From contig NZ_QUEE01000020.1 of assembly GCF_003477885.1 (NCBI RefSeq), forward strand, positions 1 to 60,831: a stretch of 60,831 nucleotides of DNA, given 5' to 3'. The notes under the pieces are model-generated. The model ran no database searches. It saw only the letters and a list, made by a program, of their open reading frames with translations, and had not been told where the DNA came from. How positions within the stretch are numbered: the first letter of the stretch is position 1; each line of letters begins with the position of its first letter. This document shows, one piece after another, positions 54,071 through 60,831 of this stretch. The stretch comes from Lachnotalea sp. AF33-28. Lineage in GTDB: Bacteria > Bacillota > Clostridia > Lachnospirales > Lachnospiraceae. The position numbers were made by a program, and so were the translations under genes.

Positions 54071-54183
54071 AATCTTCGGGGCAGGGTGTGATTCCCTACC
54101 GGCGGTACAGCCCGCGACCCGCATAAGCGGTTGATTTGGTGAGATTCCAAAGCCGACAGTATAGTCTGGATGAAAGAAGATAA
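54071..54183 (+). ncRNA. FMN riboswitch (RFN element)
   Basis: All conserved RFN blocks are present in order: CTTCGGGGCAGGGTG, ATTCCCTACCGGCGGT, AGCCCGCGA, TTGATTTGGTGAGATTCC, AAGCCGACAGTATAGTCTGG and ATGAAAGAAG. It binds FMN and controls the downstream riboflavin transporter, most likely by termination at the hairpin that follows. Confidence 0.97.
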
Positions 54184-54203
54184 GCGCAGTGAGTTTTAGA
54201 TTG

Positions 54204-54242
54204 AAAATCCCGGAGAAGCTACGTCTTCCCGGGATTTTTTTC
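54204..54242 (+). terminator. Riboswitch-controlled terminator
   Basis: AAAATCCCGGAGAAG (54204-54218) pairs with CTTCCCGGGATTTTTT (54225-54240). It sits between the RFN element and ribU, as expected for attenuation. Confidence 0.9.
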
Positions 54243-54273
54243 GATAAAACAACATTCTGATTAACAAAAAAGC

Positions 54274-54305
54274 GCTTCGCTTAGATCGCACTGCGGCGCG
54301 TCAGT
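54274..54305 (+). repeat. Partial family A repeat
   Basis: GATCGCACTGCGGCGC (54285-54300) and the preceding AACAAAA, GCTTCGC strings match the middle block of the copy at 49849-49959. The hairpin arms and the CCGCAGGCGG block are missing. Confidence 0.5.
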
Positions 54306-54353
54306 TCCCCGGCCTTTATCTGCGCGCAGACAATGCGCGGGAAGGAGACAATT

Positions 54354-54986
54354 ATGGAAAAAACATCAAGTGTAACACAGACAAAGAAAATCAAATCCGC
54401 ATTTACGGTGAAAAATCTGGTGCTGATCGCCATGTTCGGCGCTCTGGCAGCAGTGCTCATGCTGTTTGAGTTTCCCCTGCCGTTTCTGGCGCCGTCCTTT
54501 TATGAACTGGATCTAAGCGAGATTCCGGTTCTGATCGGCACCTTCATGATGGGGCCGGTGGCCGGAGTGCTGATCGAGACGGTAAAGATTTTAATAAAGC
54601 TGCTGCTCAAGCCGACGTCCACGGCCTTTGTGGGAGAGCTGGCTAATTTCTGCGTGGGCTGTGCGTTGGTCGTGCCGGCCGGCATCATTTACCGCACCCA
54701 TAAAACTAAAAAAAGAGCGGTGATCGGTCTGTGCACCGGTACACTGGCCATGGCGCTGGCGGCTGTCATTCTCAATACCTATGTGATGCTGCCTTTCTAT
54801 ACCACGGCATTCCATATGCCGTTAGACGCGATCATAGGCGCCGGAACGGAGATTATACCCTTTGTAAACAGCACCTTTACGTTTATGCTGTTCTGTGTGG
54901 CCCCTTTTAACATCATAAAAGGTGTTCTCACCAGCCTGGTTGTGGTGCTCTGCTATAAACGCATCTCCATCCTTCTTCGTTCCTGA
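54354..54986 (+). CDS. ribU: Riboflavin ECF transporter S component
   Basis: A 210-residue membrane protein with about six helices and the RibU-like core (LVLIAMFGALAAVLMLFEFP, YELDLSEIPVLIGTFMMGP, KPTSTAFVGELANF). It binds riboflavin and works with a shared ECF energising module that lies elsewhere. ATG 54354 has GAAGGAGA upstream. The FMN riboswitch directly ahead confirms the ligand. Confidence 0.94.
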   Translation: MEKTSSVTQTKKIKSAFTVKNLVLIAMFGALAAVLMLFEFPLPFLAPSFYELDLSEIPVLIGTFMMGPVAGVLIETVKILIKLLLKPTSTAFVGELANFCVGCALVVPAGIIYRTHKTKKRAVIGLCTGTLAMALAAVILNTYVMLPFYTTAFHMPLDAIIGAGTEIIPFVNSTFTFMLFCVAPFNIIKGVLTSLVVVLCYKRISILLRS

Positions 54987-54989
54987 CAA

Positions 54990-55013
54990 GTTACAGCTGC
55001 CGATAAAGCAGCG
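54990..55013 (+). repeat. Intergenic repeat family B, third copy
   Basis: GTTACAGCTGCCGATAAAGC followed by AGCG, which shares CCGATAAAGCAGCG with the copies at 35441-35472 and 39587-39600. It starts 4 bp after the ribU stop. Confidence 0.65.
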
Positions 55014-55023
55014 CATCCTACTC

Positions 55024-55052
55024 TGAAGCCCCAGCAATTTGGGGTTTCTTTT
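55024..55052 (+). terminator. Terminator after ribU
   Basis: AAGCCCCA (55026-55033) pairs with TGGGGTTT (55040-55047), followed by a long T run. Confidence 0.8.
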
Positions 55053-55250
55053 TTTTGCTTTTTTGGTATAATGTCGTTAGGCATTATACTGCGCTGATTT
55101 TCTGTCCGCGAAGCAGACAATTTCCATAGAAAATCATGCGCATCTTCCCAGAGGGGCTATGTCAGCCTGCTGACATGGTATTAGTGTCCATAGACCGGTG
55201 CTTCGTTGTTATTTGAGAGATGATGTGCCGGATGATTACGGAGGTGCTTC

Positions 55251-55739
55251 ATGCGTTTTGATATTCAGGTGGAAGCGAAGGATCTGTTTCGCTTTAATAT
55301 GTATCATATCTACCATACCTTCAGCGGAGTGCTGGGGATGGTGATCAGTATCGCGGCGCTGGTGGGTGCGGTGCTGACCTACGGCACGGTCAATACGACC
55401 TATACGGTGGCGCTGCTGCTGGTCGGATGCATGTACACGCTGATCCATCCGTTCAGCGTATATTCCAAGTGCAAAGCAACCGCGAAGTCAAAGACTTATG
55501 CGCAGCCCTTTGAATACGTTTTCGGAGAGGACGGTTTTTCAGTTACACAGGGAGATCAGCACGTGGATTATAAATGGGAAAGCATCGCCCGGGTAAAAAA
55601 GGCGGGGTCCAATATCATGATTTATATGGATAAGATCCATGCCCATATACTGCCGGCAGAGAAGCTGGACGGCAGGGCAGAGGAACTTCTGACGTTAATA
55701 GGAGAGCATACCGCAGGACGGGGGACAGCACAAAGATGA
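55251..55739 (+). CDS. YcxB-type membrane protein
   Basis: A 162-residue protein with two N-terminal helices (about 20-60) and a C-terminal YcxB-like domain (FEYVFGEDGFSVTQGDQHVD, YKWESIARVKK). The start ATG 55251 has ACGGAGGTG upstream. The stop overlaps the tsaE start by 4 bp, so it heads the tsaE-tsaB-rimI operon. The function of the domain is unknown; a link to tRNA modification is not evident from sequence. Confidence 0.75.
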   Translation: MRFDIQVEAKDLFRFNMYHIYHTFSGVLGMVISIAALVGAVLTYGTVNTTYTVALLLVGCMYTLIHPFSVYSKCKATAKSKTYAQPFEYVFGEDGFSVTQGDQHVDYKWESIARVKKAGSNIMIYMDKIHAHILPAEKLDGRAEELLTLIGEHTAGRGTAQR

Positions 55740-56185
55740 ATATAATCGAGACATATTCTCCGGAAGAGACCGGAAAACTGGGTTTTCGTCTGGGCCAGGC
55801 GGCCTGCGCCGGAGAGATATACTGTATAAACGGGGATCTGGGCGTGGGCAAGACCGTGTTCACGCAGGGCTTTGCGGCAGGACTTGGGATAGAGGAACCG
55901 GTGAACAGCCCGACGTTTACGATCGTGCAGATCTATGAGGGCGGCAGGCTGCCGCTTTATCATTTTGATGTTTACCGCATCGGGGATGTGGAGGAGATGG
56001 AGGAAATCGGCTATGAGGACTATTTCTTTGGCGAAGGAGTCTGCCTGATCGAGTGGTCCGAACTGATCCGTGAGATCATTCCCGGGGGAGCGGGGGAGGT
56101 CACGATAGAGAAAGATCCGGAAAAAGGCTTTGATTACCGCAGGATCACAGTAATAGAGGCGTCTCCGGATAAGAAAAGAGGATAA
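55736..56185 (+). CDS. tsaE: tRNA t6A biosynthesis ATPase TsaE
   Basis: A 149-residue P-loop ATPase (GDLGVGKTVFTQGFAAGLGI) with NSPTFTIVQIY and the HFDVYRI motif, typical for TsaE. It supports the TsaB-TsaD complex that adds threonylcarbamoyl to A37 of ANN-decoding tRNAs. It overlaps the upstream gene by 4 bp, and tsaB starts 1 bp after its stop. Confidence 0.96.
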   Translation: MNIIETYSPEETGKLGFRLGQAACAGEIYCINGDLGVGKTVFTQGFAAGLGIEEPVNSPTFTIVQIYEGGRLPLYHFDVYRIGDVEEMEEIGYEDYFFGEGVCLIEWSELIREIIPGGAGEVTIEKDPEKGFDYRRITVIEASPDKKRG

Positions 56186-56186
56186 G

Positions 56187-56909
56187 ATGAAGATATTAGG
56201 CATAGAGAGCTCATCCATGGTGGCTTCGGTTGCGCTGCTCACCGATGAACTCATTACAGCGGAATACACCGTCAACTATAAAAAGACGCATTCCCAGACG
56301 CTCCTGCCGATGATTGATACGGTGGCATCCATGGTGGAACTGGATCTGTCCGAACTGGACGCAATAGCGGTATCGGGAGGTCCGGGATCGTTTACCGGCT
56401 TAAGGATCGGCGCGGCGACGGCCAAAGGGCTGGGCCTTGCCTTGGATAAGCCTCTGATTCACGTCCCCACGGTGGATGCGCTGGCATATAACATGTACGG
56501 ATGTGAGGGGCTGGTCTGCCCTATGATGGATGCGCGCAGAGGACAGGTATATGCGGGAATTTACCGCATGAAGGACGGGATGGAGATTTTAAAGCCGCAG
56601 TATGCGGCGGATTTGGGAGAACTGCTGGATGAACTGGGCAGAATGGGCGAACCGGTGGTATTTCTTGGGGACGGCGTCCCTGTGAGCCTGGATGTGATCC
56701 GTCAGAGCTGCCGCGTAAACTTTAGGCTGGCGCCGCCGCATATGAACCGGCAGAGGGCGGCCAGCGTAGCTGCGCTGGGAGCTATGTATTACCGGGCCGG
56801 CCGCACTGAAAGCGCAGCGGAGCATACGCCGGATTATCTGCGGCTGTCCCAGGCGGAACGGGAGCTCGCAAAAAGAAATGAGGCGGCGAAAGGCCCGGTG
56901 GGAAAATGA
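56187..56909 (+). CDS. tsaB: tRNA t6A biosynthesis protein TsaB
   Basis: A 240-residue ASKHA-fold partner of TsaD. Marks are ILGIESSSMVASVALL, HSQTLLPMIDTV and VSGGPGSFTGLRIGAATAKG. It lacks the metal-binding histidines of TsaD, as expected, and acts as the scaffold. It overlaps rimI by 4 bp. Confidence 0.95.
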   Translation: MKILGIESSSMVASVALLTDELITAEYTVNYKKTHSQTLLPMIDTVASMVELDLSELDAIAVSGGPGSFTGLRIGAATAKGLGLALDKPLIHVPTVDALAYNMYGCEGLVCPMMDARRGQVYAGIYRMKDGMEILKPQYAADLGELLDELGRMGEPVVFLGDGVPVSLDVIRQSCRVNFRLAPPHMNRQRAASVAALGAMYYRAGRTESAAEHTPDYLRLSQAERELAKRNEAAKGPVGK

Positions 56910-57343
56910 CGGTGCGCAGGATGGAGAGCGCGGATCTGGAACAGGTAGCCGCGCTGGAGCAGGCTGCTTTTACTGATCCGTGGTCTTTTAACATATGGAA
57001 GGACTGTCTGGAAGGCAGAAGGGATATCTGTTATGTGGCGGAACAGGACGGTCTCATCGTCGGATATTTTTGTATGATGGTGGTATTGGATGAAGCGGAG
57101 CTCCTAAAGATTGCGGTTTTGCCGGAGAAACAGAAAAAAGGGGTTGCCTCCGGGCTGATGGAAATGATGCTGTGCTACTTAGGCAGCAGGAAGATCCGCG
57201 CGGTGACGCTGGAAGTGCGGGAGCATAACCGGGCCGCCCTGGCGCTCTATACGAAATACGGTTTTGTGCCGGAAGGCCGCCGGAAAAACTATTACCGCAA
57301 TCCGGCAGAGGATGCCATAATTATGAGGAAGAGCCAGCTTTGA
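56906..57343 (+). CDS. rimI: Ribosomal protein alanine N-acetyltransferase RimI-like
   Basis: A 145-residue GNAT acetyltransferase with acetyl-CoA loop PEKQKKGVASGLMEMM and C-terminal NRAALALYTKYGFVPEGRRK. In this operon position next to tsaB it is classed as RimI, which acetylates the N-terminus of S18; bacterial RimI also has wider N-terminal targets. It is coupled to tsaB by an ATGA overlap. Confidence 0.9.
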   Translation: MTVRRMESADLEQVAALEQAAFTDPWSFNIWKDCLEGRRDICYVAEQDGLIVGYFCMMVVLDEAELLKIAVLPEKQKKGVASGLMEMMLCYLGSRKIRAVTLEVREHNRAALALYTKYGFVPEGRRKNYYRNPAEDAIIMRKSQL

Positions 57344-57355
57344 GAACAATTACCA

Positions 57356-57385
57356 TTGAAACATAAGAGGGACATCCTTTATAAT
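57356..57385 (+). promoter_or_regulatory. Promoter of the small zinc-ribbon gene
   Basis: TTGAAA (57356-57361) and TATAAT (57380-57385), spacer 18 bp. Confidence 0.6.
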
Positions 57386-57432
57386 AGATCTGTACAGGAA
57401 TTCTGCTGCAAGGCGGGAATGGAGGATATGTT

Positions 57433-57675
57433 ATGAAGGCATACAATGAAAATCGTGAGCTGGTGGCCATCATCTGCAATCAGTGCGGCAGGGTCATGAC
57501 GGTTCAGGATGATATGGTGAAGGAAGGGGTATTTTCCGCAGCTTGTACTTGGGGCTATTTTTCCGAAAAAGACGGAGAGATACACAGTCTGGACCTCTGC
57601 GAAGAATGCTATGACGAGTTTATAAAACAGTTTAAGATACCGGTGACGGTAACCGCACAGACCGAGATGGTTTAA
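57433..57675 (+). CDS. Small zinc-ribbon-like protein
   Basis: An 80-residue cytosolic protein with two cysteine pairs, CNQCGR near residue 17 and CEECYDEF near 59, spaced like a zinc ribbon. Between them lies an aromatic stretch (AACTWGYFSEKDGE). It starts after GGAGGATATG and has its own promoter and a strong terminator. Family not recognised by name; function unknown. Confidence 0.75.
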   Translation: MKAYNENRELVAIICNQCGRVMTVQDDMVKEGVFSAACTWGYFSEKDGEIHSLDLCEECYDEFIKQFKIPVTVTAQTEMV

Positions 57676-57724
57676 TCCGAAACAGAGTATACCGGCGGAT
57701 TCCAAAGATCGGGATAGAAGACAG

Positions 57725-57760
57725 GACGGACGCGCATGGATGTATGCGCGTCCGTCTTTT
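57725..57760 (+). terminator. Terminator after the zinc-ribbon gene
   Basis: GACGGACGCGCAT (57725-57737) pairs perfectly with ATGCGCGTCCGTC (57744-57756), followed by T. Confidence 0.9.
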
Positions 57761-57848
57761 ACTGTGAAAGTCCCATTTTTTCCAGTTTTCATACCATGGA
57801 GATGCCGCTTAAGGCATGGGGGGCATAGCCTGTGATATAAAATGCTCC

Positions 57849-57931
57849 ATGAGAACCGCAATGCGGCGGGAAGATACGATGCTGCCGGAGCGACCCGCTG
57901 CAGGCGGAGCATCCGGCGGGGGGATTCTCAT
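57849..57931 (+). repeat. Palindromic repeat related to family A
   Basis: End arms ATGAGAA (57849-57855) and TTCTCAT (57925-57931) enclose GC-rich stems, including GAGCGACCCGCTGCAGGCGG (57888-57907), close to the core of copies 1 and 2. It fills most of the non-coding gap before rnz. Confidence 0.55.
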
Positions 57932-58052
57932 TTATAGTAGCCATCAGCAATAAATTATGTTAGAATATCAAATAGCGTTACAAAATGATACAGTTATCAG
58001 CTTCACGCACGGGTGCTGTCCGGCACCGTGCCAGGAGTGTCGGAGGAATTAT

Positions 58053-58964
58053 ATGCTTGATATTTGCTTGCTGGGTACCGGAGGCATGATGCCGCTGCCT
58101 TACCGGTGGCTGACGTCTATGATGGCCCGCTGCTGCGGCAGCAGCCTGCTGATCGACTGCGGTGAAGGCACACAGATCGCACTGAAGGAAAAGGGCTGGA
58201 GCCCTAAACCCATAGATATTATATGTTTTACACACTATCATGCGGATCACATCAGCGGTCTGCCCGGTCTTCTTTTAACGATGGGCAATGCCGAACGGAC
58301 GGAACCGCTGATCATGGTGGGACCGAAGGGACTGGAACGCGTGGTGGGAGCTCTTAGAACCATAGCGCCGGAACTTCCTTTCCCCATCCAATATATTGAG
58401 CTTACGGAGAAACGGGAGCAGCTGAAGCTGGGACCCTATGAGATCACGGCGTTTAAGGTGAACCATAACATTGTCTGCTACGGATATACGCTTCACATCC
58501 CGCGTACCGGGAAGTTTAATCTGGAGCAGGCGCTGTCCTGCGGCATACCCAAACCTTTCTGGAACCGGCTGCAAAAGGGCGAGATCGTTGAGGCGGAAGG
58601 CAAGACCTATACGCCGGATATGGTCCTGGGCGCGCCGCGGCGCGGGATCAAGGTCACTTATTGTACGGATACCAGACCCACAGCCGCAATCGAAGAGGAG
58701 GCCGCCGGCGCCGATCTGTTCATCTGTGAGGGGATGTACGGAGAAAAAGGCAAAGAGGCCAAAGCCAGAGAGTACCGGCATATGACCTTTTATGAAGCGG
58801 CGAAGCTGGCCAGGGGCGCAGACGTAAAGGAGCTCTGGCTGACTCATTACAGCCCTTCCCTCACTTATCCGGAGGAATACATGAACGATGTCCGCAGCAT
58901 TTTCCCAAGGGCGATCGCTGCCAAGGACGGGAGAACAGCAGAACTGCAATTTGAGGAAGAATAA
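58053..58964 (+). CDS. rnz: Ribonuclease Z
   Basis: A 303-residue metallo-beta-lactamase-fold nuclease that trims the 3' trailer of tRNA precursors. The metal motif is FTHYHADHISGLPGLL, with the later His in LTHYSPSLTY and Asp in TYCTDTRP. I place the start at ATG 58053 (MLDICLLGTGGMMPLPYRWL), which has CGGAGGA upstream; the frame is open from 57957 but the extra residues are not family-like. tsaD begins at the next base after its stop. Confidence 0.92.
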   Translation: MLDICLLGTGGMMPLPYRWLTSMMARCCGSSLLIDCGEGTQIALKEKGWSPKPIDIICFTHYHADHISGLPGLLLTMGNAERTEPLIMVGPKGLERVVGALRTIAPELPFPIQYIELTEKREQLKLGPYEITAFKVNHNIVCYGYTLHIPRTGKFNLEQALSCGIPKPFWNRLQKGEIVEAEGKTYTPDMVLGAPRRGIKVTYCTDTRPTAAIEEEAAGADLFICEGMYGEKGKEAKAREYRHMTFYEAAKLARGADVKELWLTHYSPSLTYPEEYMNDVRSIFPRAIAAKDGRTAELQFEEE

Positions 58965-59987
58965 ATGGAAAAAGAGATACTCATACTGGCGGTTGAGAGT
59001 TCCTGTGATGAAACCGCTGCCGCCGTTGTCAGAAATGGGAGAGAGGTGCTCTCCAACATCATCTCGTCACAGATCGCGCTGCACACTCAGTTTGGCGGCG
59101 TTGTGCCCGAGATCGCGTCGAGAAAGCATATTGAAAAAATCAATCAGGTAATTGAGGCGGCGCTTTTGGAAGCGGGAGTGACGCTGGATGATCTGGATGC
59201 CATAGGCGTTACCTACGGGCCGGGGCTGGTAGGCGCCCTGCTGGTGGGCGTTGCGGAAGCCAAAGCTATCGCGTATGCGAAGAAGCTGCCGTTAGTCGGC
59301 GTGCATCATATTGAAGGCCATATCTGCGCCAATTTTATAGAGAACAAGGATCTGGAGCCTCCGTTTCTATGTCTGGTGGTTTCCGGAGGTCATACCCATC
59401 TGGTGCTCATGAAGGATTATGGAGAATTTGAGATCATAGGAAGAACCAGGGATGACGCGGCCGGGGAAGCATTCGATAAGGTGGCCAGGGCTGTGGGCCT
59501 GGGCTATCCTGGCGGACCTAAGATCGATAAGGCGGCAAAAGAGGGAAACCGGCATGCGGTGGAATTTCCCAGAGCCAGGGTGGAGGATGCGCCCTATGAT
59601 TTCAGTTTCAGCGGTCTGAAATCCTCGGTGCTCAACCATATCAACCATGCGAAGATGATGGGGGAGGAGATCAATGTGCCGGATCTGGCGGCTTCCTTCC
59701 AAAATGCGGTGGTGGAAGCGCTGGTCAGCCGGGCGGTTGCAGCAGCGGCGGAATTCCATATGGATAAAGTGGTGATTGCCGGAGGTGTCGCATCCAACAG
59801 CGCGCTTCGGGAAGCTATGGAAGAGGCATGCTGCAGAAATCATCTGAAATTTTACCATCCGTCCCCGATTTTCTGCACGGACAATGCGGCCATGATCGGT
59901 GTGGCGGCTTATTATGAATTTATAAGAGGAAACACAGCCGGACTGGATTTAAATGCGGTTCCGAACCTCAAGCTGGGGGAACGCTGA
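58965..59987 (+). CDS. tsaD: tRNA threonylcarbamoyltransferase TsaD
   Basis: A 340-residue catalytic subunit of the t6A37 complex. Metal-binding histidines lie in VHHIEGHICANF, with SGGHTHLVLM and ILAVESSCDETAAAVV at the N-terminus. It works with TsaB and TsaE, encoded about 2 kb upstream. The start codon directly follows the rnz stop (TAAATG), so translation is coupled. Confidence 0.97.
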   Translation: MEKEILILAVESSCDETAAAVVRNGREVLSNIISSQIALHTQFGGVVPEIASRKHIEKINQVIEAALLEAGVTLDDLDAIGVTYGPGLVGALLVGVAEAKAIAYAKKLPLVGVHHIEGHICANFIENKDLEPPFLCLVVSGGHTHLVLMKDYGEFEIIGRTRDDAAGEAFDKVARAVGLGYPGGPKIDKAAKEGNRHAVEFPRARVEDAPYDFSFSGLKSSVLNHINHAKMMGEEINVPDLAASFQNAVVEALVSRAVAAAAEFHMDKVVIAGGVASNSALREAMEEACCRNHLKFYHPSPIFCTDNAAMIGVAAYYEFIRGNTAGLDLNAVPNLKLGER

Positions 59988-60053
59988 AAAACGGCGGGCG
60001 GGGACCGGTTGTGTCCCCGTCCGTTAACTGTATGGCCGGAGAGGAATATATTC

Positions 60054-60788
60054 ATGGGAATGAAATCTAACGGAGAAAAAACGGCCGCTATTGTTCTGGC
60101 AGCCGGCCGCGGCAGCCGGATGGGCAGCGATATCCATAAACAGTTTATGCTTTTGGGCGGAAGGCCGCTGGTCTATTATTCGCTCAAAGCTTTCGCAGAA
60201 AGCGCGGTGGATGAAATTGTGCTGGTAACAGGTGAAGAAGATATCGTCCGCTGTGAAGAAATCGTAAGGAAATACAACATTGCTAAGGTGAAAGCGGTCG
60301 TACCCGGCGGCAGGGAGCGGTATGATTCCGTTTATGAGGGGTTAAAGGCGGCAGATACCAGCAGCTATGTGCTGATCCATGACGGAGCGCGTCCGTTTTT
60401 GACCGATGCGATCATCGGCAGATGTATGGACGGAGCGCGGGAATACGGCGCCTGTGTGGCGGCTATGCCGGTGAAGGATACTATAAAAATCGCCGATGAA
60501 GCCGGATTTGCCGATTATACGCCGAACCGGAACCTGGTATGGATGATGCAGACACCCCAGGCATTTTCTTATCCACTCGTGAGAGGGGCGTATGACTGCC
60601 TGGCATCCCGCGGTGCGGCAGGGCTTTCGGTGACGGATGATGCGATGGTGGTGGAAACCTTCACAGATCATAAAGTGAAGTTTGTGGAAGGCTCTTACCG
60701 TAACATTAAAGTGACAACGCCGGAGGATATGTTGATTGGGGAAGCGTTTCTGAACTGTTCCCGGTCTGTAAAAGTTTTGCTGAAGTGA
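60054..60788 (+). CDS. ispD: 2-C-methyl-D-erythritol 4-phosphate cytidylyltransferase
   Basis: A 244-residue enzyme of the MEP isoprenoid pathway: it joins CTP and methylerythritol phosphate. Motifs are AAIVLAAGRGSRMGSDIHKQ, IHDGARPFL and KDTIKIAD, with TPQAF near the end. ATG 60054 has GGAGAGGA upstream; an in-frame ATG at 60009 has no such site. It is the last complete gene of the window; 43 bp after it contain no feature. Confidence 0.95.
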   Translation: MGMKSNGEKTAAIVLAAGRGSRMGSDIHKQFMLLGGRPLVYYSLKAFAESAVDEIVLVTGEEDIVRCEEIVRKYNIAKVKAVVPGGRERYDSVYEGLKAADTSSYVLIHDGARPFLTDAIIGRCMDGAREYGACVAAMPVKDTIKIADEAGFADYTPNRNLVWMMQTPQAFSYPLVRGAYDCLASRGAAGLSVTDDAMVVETFTDHKVKFVEGSYRNIKVTTPEDMLIGEAFLNCSRSVKVLLK

Positions 60789-60831
60789 AAAGTTTATTTC
60801 CACTTTGAAAACGGTTGAAAAATAAGTGGCA

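Overview
The window looks like chromosomal DNA from a spore-forming clostridial Bacillota, most likely a Lachnospiraceae-type gut bacterium. This rests on strong AGGAGG-type ribosome binding sites, an L13 ribosomal leader, a long-form hibernation factor, an EF-P 5-aminopentanone reductase-like SDR, the tsaE-tsaB-rimI-tsaD cluster, candidate Spo0A boxes and a WalR-type box. No tRNA, rRNA or CRISPR array was recognised.

Layout. (1) 1-6.2 kb: a decayed plant-polysaccharide locus. A sugar-binding lipoprotein and a GH78 rhamnosidase are both broken, but the AraC-type membrane regulator next to them is intact. (2) 6.2-8.0 kb: rplM-rpsI with promoter, leader and terminator, then a DUF4160/DUF2442 pair. 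(3) 8.1-18.6 kb: an accessory island bounded on the left by a truncated group II intron and on the right by replication-gene scraps of an integrative element. It holds LysR and MerR regulators, two exported lipoproteins with flavodoxin domains (one fused to a sulfatase-modifying-factor-like domain), two aldo/keto reductases, a decarboxylase-cupin fusion and a DUF4405 membrane protein. Among them lie at least six genes with internal deletions, fusions or frameshifts. (4) 18.6-29.3 kb: an AbiL-type phage defence pair, a TetR-regulated cation/proton antiporter, and two fused ATPase-permease ABC proteins divergent from a two-component system. (5) 29.3-38.8 kb: a MATE exporter, an EndoQ-like PHP domain fused to a UvrD helicase, an SDR, trxB, a NlpC/P60 wall hydrolase with a WalR-like box, and hpf. 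(6) 38.8-39.9 kb: a long intergenic region with a cluster of DnaA boxes between two Spo0A boxes, followed by a large palindrome. (7) 39.9-60.8 kb: mainly core genes on the + strand (secA, prfB with a programmed frameshift, hom, lysC, tex, the FMN-riboswitch-controlled ribU, tsaE/tsaB/rimI, rnz, tsaD, ispD), plus a second MATE pump and a GH4 alpha-galacturonidase-like gene.

Working together: regions 1 and 51-54 kb point to pectin or rhamnogalacturonan use. Island 3 looks like a redox or detoxification module with an extracytoplasmic flavodoxin arm. Region 4 carries phage defence and envelope-stress export. Two families of intergenic palindromic repeats are scattered through the right half, and in two places they supply the stop codon of the upstream gene.

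The most unusual items are the DnaA/Spo0A box cluster upstream of secA, the EndoQ-UvrD fusion, the twin flavodoxin lipoproteins, and the density of deletion scars in the island. All family assignments were made by reading motifs; no database search was run.
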